24,416 bases of DNA from RGIG464 sp045643185 (GCA_045643185.1 JAZUKH010000215.1:1-24416), one strand, 5' to 3'; positions 8,539 to 16,391 are shown, counted from the stretch's first letter. The notes: generated by a model not told the origin, from the sequence alone. Numbers and translations: made by a program.

Positions 8539-9216
8539 TTAGTTATTTCCTTCCAAATAAGCCTCTAAAAAGCGGCTGACCTGTGAATTCAGATGACGGA
8601 TCGCTTCGGGAAAGTTGAAATCATAATTGTCATTACCAAACAAGCAGTCAGAAACCGACTTGATCGCCATGAATCTGACCTGGTTTCGCAAACAAACCTG
8701 GGCGACTGAGCCACCTTCCATCTCGATGAAGAGCGGATCGAAGTTGTCGCGCACAAACGCGGCGCGTTCACCAGCTTTGGCGAACCAGTCGCCCGTCGCG
8801 CCCGTACCAGTCAGGTAAGCAATACCCGCTTTGTCCATGGCTTTTTGAGCTTTGTCGAGATCACTGGTCGGAAATTCAACGACGTTCACGGTGCTGACAA
8901 GTCCAATCGGATCGCCGCAGCCCGTCGTGTCGACGTCATGCTGAACAAATTTGTCAGCGAGCATCAGCGTGCCGATCTCGACATTTTTGAAGCAACCGGC
9001 CACGCCGATATCGATGATCAATTCCGGATGATAAAGCGAGATCGCCAGTTGCGTCGCCATAGCCGCGTTGACCTTGCCAACACCGCCAGCAAACGCAATG
9101 ACACCGTCACGGATCTGGTAAAACTTTACGCCCGCAACGTCGTTGATCAAAGCTTCGCCTTCAGAGCGAAGCAAGGAATCGATTTCTTTGGGCATGGCAT
9201 AGTATAGTGCAATCAT
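8539..9216 (-). CDS. pfs: 5'-methylthioadenosine/S-adenosylhomocysteine nucleosidase
   Basis: Pfs (MTAN) removes adenine from S-adenosylhomocysteine and methylthioadenosine, feeding S-ribosylhomocysteine to LuxS next door. The start is taken as ATG 9216 (MIALYYAMPKEID); a TTG six codons upstream is also open. Family marks include Glu11 in MPKEID (general base position), the phosphorylase-fold GGVGKVNAA and IDIGVAG segments, the ribose-binding IEMEGGSVAQ motif and the catalytic-Asp segment KSVSD. The length of 225 residues fits the family. Spacing to luxS is one base. A GGAG site lies 12 bases upstream of the ATG, a little far. A terminator-like hairpin (9238-9263) stands directly before that site, leaving no room for a separate promoter after it. 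Confidence 0.96.
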   Translation of the reverse strand: MIALYYAMPKEIDSLLRSEGEALINDVAGVKFYQIRDGVIAFAGGVGKVNAAMATQLAISLYHPELIIDIGVAGCFKNVEIGTLMLADKFVQHDVDTTGCGDPIGLVSTVNVVEFPTSDLDKAQKAMDKAGIAYLTGTGATGDWFAKAGERAAFVRDNFDPLFIEMEGGSVAQVCLRNQVRFMAIKSVSDCLFGNDNYDFNFPEAIRHLNSQVSRFLEAYLEGNN

Positions 9217-9237
9217 GGGGTGAGTCGTCTCCAAATG

Positions 9238-9263
9238 AAAAAGCGCCTCAAATGAGGCGCTTT
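9238..9263 (-). terminator. Terminator-like hairpin between arcC and pfs, directly upstream of the pfs ribosome-binding site
   Basis: Read on the minus strand, the stem AAAGCGCCTCA / TGAGGCGCTTT with a two-base centre is followed by TTTTTC. It lies about 43 bases past the carbamate kinase stop and only a few bases before the pfs GGAG. It can end the arcC message or act as an attenuator for pfs-luxS. Confidence 0.8.
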
Positions 9264-9305
9264 ACAGATTTACAGACCTGTCACAACGAACGTGTGACGT
9301 ATCAA

Positions 9306-10259
9306 TTACTTGATGATCTGGGTACCGAAGCCATTATCGATGGCATCGAAGGCGTGGTCAAGCGACGTGATGATGGAACGAGCGCCGCCGTTTTCAACGA
9401 ATTTCATGCAGGCGTTGACTTTGGGGCCCATAGAGCCTTTGAGGAAGTCGCCGCGAGCCGCGAGTTCTTTCATCTGAGCGAGGGTAACTTCTTTAACGTC
9501 GGTTTCATCCGGTTTTTTGTAATTAAGTTTGGCGTGATCGACATCGGTGAGGATGAGGAAAACATCCGCGTTGATGAGTTCAGCAAGTTTGGCACCGGCG
9601 AGGTCTTTGTCGATAACGGCAGCGGTACCCTGAAGTCCGTTGGCGGTCTGAACGACGGGGACGCCACCGCCGCCACTGGCGATGACGATGATGCCGCAAT
9701 CGATCATCTTGCGGATGACTTCGATCTCGGTATTATCGATCGGAGCAGGACTGGCGACAACGCGACGGAAGCGTTTCGCAACTTCTTTGGGCTTAACTTC
9801 TTTGATGACCCAATCCGGTTTTTCAGCGGCCATAGCTTTGGCTTCATCTTCGGTGAAGAAGGGGCCAACGGGCTTGGTAGGATCTTTGAAACCCGCATCA
9901 TCCGCACTCACGAGCACCTGGTTAACGAGCGCTGCAACGGGCGTTTTGATGCCTTCGGCACGAAGAAGATTGCCGAGCGCCTGTTCAAACATATAACCGA
10001 GCTGACCTTGCGTCATGGCACCCGCCACGTCGAGCGGCATGTCAGGCACCAGCTTCTTGCCTTCTTCCTGCTGGATCAGAAGGTTGCCGACCTGCGGACC
10101 ATTTCCGTGCGTGATAACGAGTTTGTAACCCGCTTTGATGAGTTTCACGAGTTCGCGGCACGTCTTGTAAACGTTCGCAAACTGCTCTTCCGCCGTACCT
10201 TTGTCGTCGGCCTGCTTGATGGCGTTGCCGCCCAGTGCTACCAGAATTGTTTTGGACAT
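9306..10259 (-). CDS. arcC: Carbamate kinase
   Basis: Carbamate kinase makes ATP and carbamate from carbamoyl phosphate and ADP, usually as the last step of arginine or agmatine fermentation or in purine breakdown. The 317-residue product starts at ATG 10259 (MSKTILVALGGNAIKQ) after an AGGA site. The open frame continues upstream, but that part only translates the leader and promoter. Amino-acid-kinase motifs are present: VALGGNAI, ITHGNGPQVGN, VASPAP, IVIASGGGGVPVV, AAVIDKDLAGAKLA and ILTDVDHAKLNY. No arginine deiminase (arcA), ornithine carbamoyltransferase (arcB) or transporter lies beside it, so its pathway role here is open. It has its own promoter (10311-10339) and a hairpin leader (10272-10297). 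Confidence 0.96.
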   Translation of the reverse strand: MSKTILVALGGNAIKQADDKGTAEEQFANVYKTCRELVKLIKAGYKLVITHGNGPQVGNLLIQQEEGKKLVPDMPLDVAGAMTQGQLGYMFEQALGNLLRAEGIKTPVAALVNQVLVSADDAGFKDPTKPVGPFFTEDEAKAMAAEKPDWVIKEVKPKEVAKRFRRVVASPAPIDNTEIEVIRKMIDCGIIVIASGGGGVPVVQTANGLQGTAAVIDKDLAGAKLAELINADVFLILTDVDHAKLNYKKPDETDVKEVTLAQMKELAARGDFLKGSMGPKVNACMKFVENGGARSIITSLDHAFDAIDNGFGTQIIK

Positions 10260-10271
10260 TTTCCTACTCAC

Positions 10272-10297
10272 AAAAAAAGTGCGCCCCCATTGGCGCA
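10272..10297 (-). promoter_or_regulatory. Terminator-like hairpin in the arcC leader (possible attenuator)
   Basis: On the minus strand the leader holds the stem TGCGCC / GGCGCA with loop AATGGG, then C and seven T residues, then the ribosome-binding site and ATG 12-13 bases on. It begins only a few bases after the predicted transcription start. The shape is that of an intrinsic terminator placed between promoter and gene. Confidence 0.6.
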
Positions 10298-10310
10298 AAT
10301 AAGCCCAAAC

Positions 10311-10339
10311 ATTATATAGACAAGCCTGTTCCCCTTCAA
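10311..10339 (-). promoter_or_regulatory. Sigma70-type promoter of arcC
   Basis: On the minus strand TTGAAG (10339-10334) is followed by a 17-base spacer and a perfect TATAAT (10316-10311). Predicted start is near 10304, giving a leader of about 45 bases. This is the best promoter match in the window. Confidence 0.8.
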
Positions 10340-10379
10340 GCGTTTTAACCCTTTTACAAAACAAATCAACCAGGTCAAA

Positions 10380-10451
10380 GGCCCTGCCAGGCGAAGGGGT
10401 CGCGGCGTATTGGCGAAAGCCAATAGCCGCGTAGGGGAAGACTTTCCCCTC
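10380..10451 (+). repeat. Structured intergenic repeat, copy A
   Basis: The element starts GGCCCTGCCAGGC and runs through two strong hairpins. One is CGCGGC, a bulged G, TATTGGC, GAAA loop, GCCAATA, GCCGCG (10401-10431). The other is AGGGGAA-GACT-TTCCCCT (10433-10450). It matches copy B (13656-13735, opposite strand) along its whole length, with compensatory changes in the stems. It lies in the gap between the ABC permease stop and the arcC promoter and is antisense to the permease transcript. Confidence 0.85.
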
Positions 10452-10471
10452 AAAATATATAAAATTGATCT

Positions 10472-11320
10472 TTAGCTCAGCGTCGTGCGTTTGCGATAAA
10501 AGAACCAACCCACGACAAGCGCGATCGCCGCTTCGACCACATTAAATCCGATCGACACCAGGCTGCTGGCCGTTGCACTGTCACTCAATTCTTGCACCAT
10601 AGTATTGGAAAGCACCTTATCCGGGGCGAGTTCAACGCCCATCGCCGACAAATTGGATGAGATCATACCAAATGCTATAACAATGATCGTCGTCCACAAA
10701 AATGGATGGGTTTTAAAAATGGCACTTCCGGCAAAAAATACGCTCTGAGACGCGATCCATCCCGTAACAGCACTTAACAATGCCAAAATAATAACGCTCG
10801 TTTCGAGGGTAAACATCGAACGGATGTTACTTGGAATATCAAACGCATCTAAACTTAAATTAGAATTTACCATAAATGGGATCGAGATCGCTATGCCCGA
10901 AGCCAAAAGATAGATCAAGGGCACGAGAATGGCTGACCACATAAAACATGACCAGAATTTTTCAGGGCGAGAAGCAGGCAGAAGCACGGCAAGCCACCCA
11001 GATTCGCGCGAATTATAATCTTTAAATGCACGCCCGGCCTCCATGACGCCCAGCACAATGGCAAACAAAAAAGCGAGCGTTGCCAAAAAGAGAAAAGCAA
11101 CACATTTAATGCCTAATTCAACTTTATCCGGCGTATCTGAGGGAGAACATAAAACTAATAAAACAGCGGTCACGACAAACAGCACCCCAGCCTTCAGACC
11201 AACAGATTTGATATGAAGTTTGGAAGACAGCTTGATCAACTGCTGAAAACGCTTCCAGGACCATGAACTTGCCTGGAAATCCGTACTGGTTTGAGAATTA
11301 CAATTAATTTCCTGATCCAT
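10472..11320 (-). CDS. ABC transporter permease-like integral membrane protein
   Basis: The 282-residue product from ATG 11320 (a TTG four codons earlier is open but has no better site) has about six hydrophobic segments. They include GVLFVVTAVLLVLC, FLFLATLAFLFAIVLGV, SAILVPLIYLLASGIAI, VIILALLSAVTGWIA, TTIIVIAFGMISSNL and VVEAAIALVVGWFFY. The cytoplasmic loop WLAVLLPASRPEKFWS resembles the LLPAS-x-x-EKF motif common in permeases of small ABC export systems paired with a single ATPase. The ATPase gene ends 21 bases upstream on the same strand, so the two form a transporter. The substrate cannot be read from sequence; lipid, peptide or bacteriocin-resistance export are possibilities for this type. 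Its 3' gap carries structured repeat copy A. Confidence 0.8.
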   Translation of the reverse strand: MDQEINCNSQTSTDFQASSWSWKRFQQLIKLSSKLHIKSVGLKAGVLFVVTAVLLVLCSPSDTPDKVELGIKCVAFLFLATLAFLFAIVLGVMEAGRAFKDYNSRESGWLAVLLPASRPEKFWSCFMWSAILVPLIYLLASGIAISIPFMVNSNLSLDAFDIPSNIRSMFTLETSVIILALLSAVTGWIASQSVFFAGSAIFKTHPFLWTTIIVIAFGMISSNLSAMGVELAPDKVLSNTMVQELSDSATASSLVSIGFNVVEAAIALVVGWFFYRKRTTLS

Positions 11321-11341
11321 ATTTATACCCAATTGATGAAA

Positions 11342-12157
11342 TTAAATGCATTTTGAAATGGCCGCATTGAACAGGACTTCAAGATCCAGGCGTTTATCAG
11401 GCTGTTCGCCTTCTTTTACGACCGTCACACCGTAGTAATTGGCGCCGACACGCTCCGAATAGATCGCATTCTCAGGCGTCTGGATCTCACCAAAATGATA
11501 TTTTGCCGTCAGATTTTTGACGGTATCACAAAGCGCCACATTCGTGTCATGCACGACGATAACGGCATCGATCAATTCTTCGAGATCACGGACCAGATGC
11601 GTCGAAATCATGATCACGCGATCAGGGCTTTTGATCTGCTCGAGACAGTCGCGAAACATACGCTTGCTCGGAATATCCAGACCATTCGTCGGCTCATCCA
11701 TCAGCAAAATTTGCGTATTCGTCGACAGACCGAAAGCGATCATTGCCTTTTTGCGCTGCCCAAGGCTCATGCTCGAGATCTTTTGATTCGGATCGACTTC
11801 AAACGTCGACAAAAACGTCATCATTCTTTCAAGATCAAAACGCGGATAAAAGACGCCATAGAGCTCGGCAAATTTGGCGATGCTCATCGGCGGTTCAGGA
11901 AGCGCTTCCGGAATCATATAAATCTCGGAAAGCATTTTCGGATCACGCTCGAACGGGCTGAAGCCCATCGTCTCGACCGTTCCTGACGTCGCGGGATTCA
12001 CGCCGGTGATCAAACGAAAAAGCGTGCTCTTACCCACGCCGTTCTTGCCCAAAAGGCCATAAATATGCCCCGCTTCGATCGACAGGGAAAGATCCGTAAA
12101 AACCATGTGTCCAGCGGTTCCATTGTAACCAAATGTTACATTCTGTAAATTTATCAT
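11342..12157 (-). CDS. ABC transporter ATP-binding protein
   Basis: This is a 271-residue ABC ATPase with all core motifs: Walker A GLLGKNGVGKST, signature SMSLGQRKK (the LSGGQ equivalent), Walker B ILLMDEPTNGLD and H-loop ISTHLVRDLEEL. The C-terminal 60 residues after the ATPase core are non-standard (VGANYYGVTVVKEGEQ...) and may contact the partner. A strong AAGGAAA site precedes ATG 12157. The permease gene follows on the same strand. The pattern of ATPase first and one hydrophobic partner matches YhcH/EcsA-like or BcrA-like exporters. No GntR-type regulator is next to it, although such operons often have one. The substrate is unknown. Confidence 0.92.
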   Translation of the reverse strand: MINLQNVTFGYNGTAGHMVFTDLSLSIEAGHIYGLLGKNGVGKSTLFRLITGVNPATSGTVETMGFSPFERDPKMLSEIYMIPEALPEPPMSIAKFAELYGVFYPRFDLERMMTFLSTFEVDPNQKISSMSLGQRKKAMIAFGLSTNTQILLMDEPTNGLDIPSKRMFRDCLEQIKSPDRVIMISTHLVRDLEELIDAVIVVHDTNVALCDTVKNLTAKYHFGEIQTPENAIYSERVGANYYGVTVVKEGEQPDKRLDLEVLFNAAISKCI

Positions 12158-12233
12158 TCAATTTTCCTTTTTTGATGACAAAACGCCTCAATCTACCTCT
12201 ACGGCGACAAAATTTAAGGCGCACCTTTTTAGC

Positions 12234-12261
12234 ATTATATATCACCTATTAGCAATCAAAT
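12234..12261 (-). promoter_or_regulatory. Probable promoter of the ABC transporter operon
   Basis: On the minus strand ATTTGA (12261-12256), a 16-base spacer and a perfect TATAAT (12239-12234) stand about 77 bases before the ATPase start. It overlaps the divergent lipoprotein promoter, so the two genes may be co-regulated. Confidence 0.55.
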
Positions 12262-12277
12262 GTGGTATGTATATAAA
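12249..12277 (+). promoter_or_regulatory. Probable promoter of the 12348 lipoprotein gene
   Basis: TTAGCA (12249-12254), a 17-base spacer and TATAAA (12272-12277) face the plus strand. Its -35 region overlaps the minus-strand ABC promoter. Confidence 0.45.
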
Positions 12278-12347
12278 TTGTCTGAACACGCTTCGGCGGA
12301 CGAATGACTCAAAAAAATTGCGTCAGGGATGGGTTCGATACGCCAAC

Positions 12348-13634
12348 ATGTCAAAAATTCGCTTTTCTCTTTTCATACTGGGCCTGTGTGTAGCAGCCTG
12401 CATCTTTATGGCGTGCGAGCGCAAATTGAGCGACCACGAGCCGCCACTACGACCACTGATCTACACCGAATTGCCCCCTTCAAGCGAAGACGAAGCGCAA
12501 CAGCCCCAGACGTCGATCATAAACATTGCCCCGGAAGACTTGGGCTACGCGCTCTTTCACGCGTTGATCGACCATAATCGCGAAGCATACGAAACCATGT
12601 TCGTGGCACCCGACGATCTCGCAGCACTCGTTCACATGAAAGCTGAACCCGCCGCCGCAGAAAGCGCTCGAATCCTCAAAGACAGTGAGCTTATGTGGAC
12701 CCTCTTCTCCCCACAGCTCGCCTCCGAAGACCCCATGACCACCCTTTCCACTCGCCTGCGCCTCGCTGAGTTTCGAATCGGAAAAGGACGAAATCTCGCC
12801 GGAAAAGTCGCCGATCCGGAATTGGATGACGTCATGCAGCATTGGGGAAACGACCTCCGAATCGAACTCGTCGGCACAGAAAAAATATTCTCCATCCGTG
12901 TTCCAAAAATCGTCAAAACCGCTCAGGGCTGGCGAATCGCACAACCCATCGACCTCGACCCTACACTCCGCACCTTTCTCGAAACCGGCATGTACCTCAA
13001 AAATGAACTCATGACGAGCGAGCATTACCCATACCCACTCGAAGTCGGAAACTTCTGGAAATATAAGGTCGATCAGCCCCACACAACCAACACACCCCAA
13101 ATCGACGAAAACGGACAACCCGTCCAAGACGCCAACACAACCATCACCGACATGGTCACAGATATCGCCCATCACGACGGTTTCTGGATCGTCACATTCG
13201 AACGGACGACCGTCGACGCCCAAAATACCTTACTCGACGGCGCTGAAAAACAAACCTTCAGCTGGCTCATCACCCCAAAAATGATCTTCCCATGCGCACG
13301 CGATTGCCGAAACAACGCCGACAACATCGGCTACCTGCTCGGTTATATCGCAAAACAGACGCCGTTCTTCGTCTTCCCAGTCGAAACCGGCAACCGTTGG
13401 ACCGTCGGCGGACGACGCGCCAACTACAATCGCTACGAAGTCCGCGAAAAACTCGAAAATCCACTCGTCCTCCCAAGCGGCACCTTCAACGGCGTCCTAG
13501 ACATCTTCGGCTCCATCGAAGAAGGCCGAGAAGACCGATTCTTTGAACCAGGAATCGGCATCGTTCAACGAAATCTCCGAAGCAGCACAGGCCTCACACA
13601 GGAGACCCTCATCAAATACAGACTCATCCTCTAA
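12348..13634 (+). CDS. Putative lipoprotein, function unknown
   Basis: The 428-residue product starts at ATG 12348; the frame is open 27 codons further up, but those residues are not signal-like and would overlap the promoter. The N-terminus MSKIRFSLFILGLCVAAC is a signal peptide, with VAAC (Cys18) or FMAC (Cys23) as the lipid-attachment cysteine. An acidic, Pro-rich stretch follows, then a mixed alpha/beta region (DLGYALFHALIDHNREAYETMF, about residues 65-85). The C-terminal half is beta-rich, with HYPYPLEVGNFWKYKV and LPSGTFNGVLDIFGSIEEG, a pattern seen in extracellular beta-barrel or lipocalin-like folds of unknown role. It is transcribed divergently from the ABC transporter. The structured repeat copy B follows 21 bases after its stop. 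No family name can be given. Confidence 0.8.
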   Translation: MSKIRFSLFILGLCVAACIFMACERKLSDHEPPLRPLIYTELPPSSEDEAQQPQTSIINIAPEDLGYALFHALIDHNREAYETMFVAPDDLAALVHMKAEPAAAESARILKDSELMWTLFSPQLASEDPMTTLSTRLRLAEFRIGKGRNLAGKVADPELDDVMQHWGNDLRIELVGTEKIFSIRVPKIVKTAQGWRIAQPIDLDPTLRTFLETGMYLKNELMTSEHYPYPLEVGNFWKYKVDQPHTTNTPQIDENGQPVQDANTTITDMVTDIAHHDGFWIVTFERTTVDAQNTLLDGAEKQTFSWLITPKMIFPCARDCRNNADNIGYLLGYIAKQTPFFVFPVETGNRWTVGGRRANYNRYEVREKLENPLVLPSGTFNGVLDIFGSIEEGREDRFFEPGIGIVQRNLRSSTGLTQETLIKYRLIL

Positions 13635-13655
13635 TACGATCCAGAGGAGGCTTGC

Positions 13656-13735
13656 AGGAGGGGGAAGTCTCCCCCTGCGCGGCTATTTTCGTTTCACGAA
13701 AATACGCCGCGACCCCCTCCCCTGGCAGGGGCCTT
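13656..13735 (-). repeat. Structured intergenic repeat, copy B
   Basis: Read on the minus strand it has three hairpins in a row. They are CCCCT-GCC-AGGGG; CGCGGC, bulged G, TATTTTCG, TGAAA loop, CGAAAATA, GCCGCG; and AGGGGGA-GACT-TCCCCCT. The fixed parts are identical to copy A and the variable stem bases differ in pairs. It lies downstream of the lipoprotein gene and antisense to it, which is the same relation copy A has to the permease gene. There is no T-run, so it is not a standard terminator. Confidence 0.85.
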
Positions 13736-13859
13736 GTAACAAGTGTATCAGCAAATTATCACTTTTTTCTCATAACATGAACTTACTTCCATAAAATAGC
13801 GTTCTCTGTTAAAAATAAAATAGGCGATTTTAGCGCATAAAAAACAGGAGTCTTTGGAG

Positions 13860-16391
13860 ATGAAGCGTAATATTTTTATTGTGTTGTCCGGTGTTTTAGC
13901 TGCCGCCGCCGTCATGGGCTGGATGCGCGCACCGGAACCAGTAAGCGCCGACGAGTCCGCAAGCGCCGTCAGCGTGAATACGGTCGACGAACAGACGACA
14001 GATCAGGTGGCTGAGAACATCGATTTGACGAGCGAAATGGCCATACTGAAGGCCTCTCATGCCGAAGCTCTCAAAACGCTGGCAAATGTCGCTGTTCAGG
14101 CGCAACTAGATCATTTCACTGACGCTGCCCAAAATGCACCGCGCATTCAGATCGCGACACCCGATGTTGCACCCAATCTCGATGTCAACCGCGTCGCCGT
14201 TCCTACGCAGGACATTATCGAAACCGTTAAAAATGCCCTGGCACAGGCCGAATCACTCAAAGACGTCAAACAGATCGCCATGATCAACGTCGCTGACGGA
14301 AAACTCATCGCCAGTACCGACGACGAAAATGCCAAAAATGCGCTCAGCCTCATCCAAAACGAACAGGATCCTTCCGGTTCTGTGTCTGTCATTGCCGACA
14401 ACCTTCTCCAAAGCTGGCACTGGTATTGTGCCAATGATACAAAAACCGCATGCCTCGCCGTTTTAAACGCTGAAAATCTCACCTTGACCGGCACAAATGC
14501 CTGTCGGATCGCCTCCAAAGAATCCAAGATCGCCTGCGCTGACAAACAAATCGACGCAAATACAGCCTTCCACGCAAACGATTGCGAAAATAACAGGATC
14601 GACGCACTCAATGACCAAAATACACTCCGTGTCGACCTCGGAAATGGTTGTGCCCTGCTCGTCCCAAAACCTGCATCCAACAACACCACGGCTACAAATA
14701 ACAACACCTTTGCAGAAAGACACAAAAATAAAGCCACGATCAAAGATCCTGGAAAAGCAAAACAGATCTCTGTGATTGCGCACGGAATCTTCGCACTCGG
14801 TGCAGGCATTCTCGTCATCCTTATCGGTATCGTCTGTACTCGTCGAAAAGAAGAGGACCTTGAAGCCCTCGAAAATCACGCTCAGGAAAACGACGAAGAG
14901 ATACAAAAACTTAAAGAAGCTGCAAAAGCCTCGGAACTCGAATCCATAAAACTCAAAAACCAGGTCGATGACCTCATCAAGGACAGAGATCTTTCTGAGC
15001 ATTCCATGTCAAGTATCATGAGCGAAAATGCCCAGCTCAAAGAGCAACTTGACTACGCCAAAAAGACGTTCAAAGAATCCAGTCTCGCAATTAAGCAGCT
15101 CGAATCCGAAAAAGAACTTCTCGAAGACAAGCTCGCCTCGGCCAACCGTCCAGAACACACCATGGTCGAATCTGCCCCCCAACCCGAATACGAGCACTCG
15201 TCTTCCAGCAAGATCAATCTCACGCCTGTCGCTGAAACACCCCAAAGCGCCCCGAATCCGACGCGACAGATCAACGACCTCGTCAAAGACGAAAAAACTA
15301 AAGCGGCGGATAAGACCACAACTGGTAAAAACCCGGCGATCAAAACGCAATCCATCGGTGAGATCGAAGAACTCGCTAATCTCGATAGCGACCTTTCTTC
15401 CCTCGGCGAAGATGGCTGGGATGAAATTGCTGCAAGCTTCGACTCGCTGTTCACCGACACCTCGTCAAACAGCAATCCCAAAGTGCCGTCCGGTAAACTC
15501 GATTCTGACCTGCTCAAACCACTGAGCGATGCCGCCGTTCCCTACACGCAGACCCCGGCTAAAACAGGCGTCAGTCAGAGCACGTTCAATCCAACGACCC
15601 GCATCCACAAAGCCGGTCACACGAATGAATCCGATGCCAATACGCTCAACAGCATGTCCGCCGTTGGTCCTGCGGTCTACACGCCTTCCGTGAACCTCAC
15701 CAATCCCATCAAAAAAGTCGATCAGCCTAAATCCACAGTCATGGGCATTGGCGGCATTCAAAACTCGACGCGTCTCACCCAGTCTCAACCGATCTACTCG
15801 TCGTCCCCGTCCGCGCCGTCGTCGACCGAAACCATGAAACCGGTGCCGAGCCTCTCCAAGCCGTCGGATAGCAACATTCCAAATTTAAAACAGGAAAAAC
15901 TGGATTCGTCCTTCAAACCTTCTCCTTCCTGGACTGGCGCCAAAACAACCGATGGATCTGCCACCAAACGACCTGGCGATTCCGGTCTCAGCGCCGCCGC
16001 GCTGCTCGAAGCCGCCAAAAAACGCGCCAAAGACGTTTCAGAACTCAATCCCGTCGTCTCGCGTGACGCCAACGCCTCACCCAGTCAGTCTGGCGCCCTC
16101 GACTTCAATCGCTCCATGTCAAAATCCGGCATCTTCAGCCTCACAGGCTCGCGCGCAAATATCCGACTCAAATCTGATCCCGAGTACTTCAAAGAACTGT
16201 ATGCCGAATACTCCGCCATGCAACGTCAAAATGGCGAAGAACAGAAATACAATTGCGAACAGTTCGTCACGCACATGGCTGCACAAAAAGCATCGCTCAT
16301 TAAAACCTATAACTGCAAAGACATTAAGTTCACCATCTACCTCAAAAATGGCAAGACCAGCATCAAAGCAAGCCCAATTCGTGACAAATAG
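13860..16391 (+). CDS. Membrane-anchored coiled-coil protein with MXAN_5187-like C-terminal domain
   Basis: The start is ATG 13860, preceded by ACAGGAG; a TTG two codons earlier is open but unlikely. The product is 843 residues. An N-terminal hydrophobic helix (NIFIVLSGVLAAAAVMGW) is followed by a probable periplasmic domain (about 30-300). A second membrane helix (IAHGIFALGAGILVILIGIV, about 304-328) comes next, followed by the positive CTRRK stop-transfer. A cytoplasmic coiled coil covers about 330-430 (LESIKLKNQVDDLIKD, IKQLESEKELLEDKL). A long Ser/Pro/Thr-rich disordered linker runs to about 755. The last 80 residues (YFKELYAEYSAMQRQNGE, FTIYLKNGKTSIKASPI) resemble the C-terminal domain of the myxobacterial MXAN_5187 family, whose function is not known to me. 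The periplasm-linker-domain layout suggests a sensor or scaffold. A perfect inverted repeat straddles the stop codon. Confidence 0.85.
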   Translation: MKRNIFIVLSGVLAAAAVMGWMRAPEPVSADESASAVSVNTVDEQTTDQVAENIDLTSEMAILKASHAEALKTLANVAVQAQLDHFTDAAQNAPRIQIATPDVAPNLDVNRVAVPTQDIIETVKNALAQAESLKDVKQIAMINVADGKLIASTDDENAKNALSLIQNEQDPSGSVSVIADNLLQSWHWYCANDTKTACLAVLNAENLTLTGTNACRIASKESKIACADKQIDANTAFHANDCENNRIDALNDQNTLRVDLGNGCALLVPKPASNNTTATNNNTFAERHKNKATIKDPGKAKQISVIAHGIFALGAGILVILIGIVCTRRKEEDLEALENHAQENDEEIQKLKEAAKASELESIKLKNQVDDLIKDRDLSEHSMSSIMSENAQLKEQLDYAKKTFKESSLAIKQLESEKELLEDKLASANRPEHTMVESAPQPEYEHSSSSKINLTPVAETPQSAPNPTRQINDLVKDEKTKAADKTTTGKNPAIKTQSIGEIEELANLDSDLSSLGEDGWDEIAASFDSLFTDTSSNSNPKVPSGKLDSDLLKPLSDAAVPYTQTPAKTGVSQSTFNPTTRIHKAGHTNESDANTLNSMSAVGPAVYTPSVNLTNPIKKVDQPKSTVMGIGGIQNSTRLTQSQPIYSSSPSAPSSTETMKPVPSLSKPSDSNIPNLKQEKLDSSFKPSPSWTGAKTTDGSATKRPGDSGLSAAALLEAAKKRAKDVSELNPVVSRDANASPSQSGALDFNRSMSKSGIFSLTGSRANIRLKSDPEYFKELYAEYSAMQRQNGEEQKYNCEQFVTHMAAQKASLIKTYNCKDIKFTIYLKNGKTSIKASPIRDK

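Noticed and set aside
9207..10319. 370-residue plus-strand ORF
   Set aside because: It lies opposite carbamate kinase and has the repetitive Asp/Gly/Phe-rich look of an antisense frame.
12480..13223. 247-residue minus-strand ORF
   Set aside because: It is antisense to the 12348 lipoprotein gene, with no start signal and shadow-type composition.
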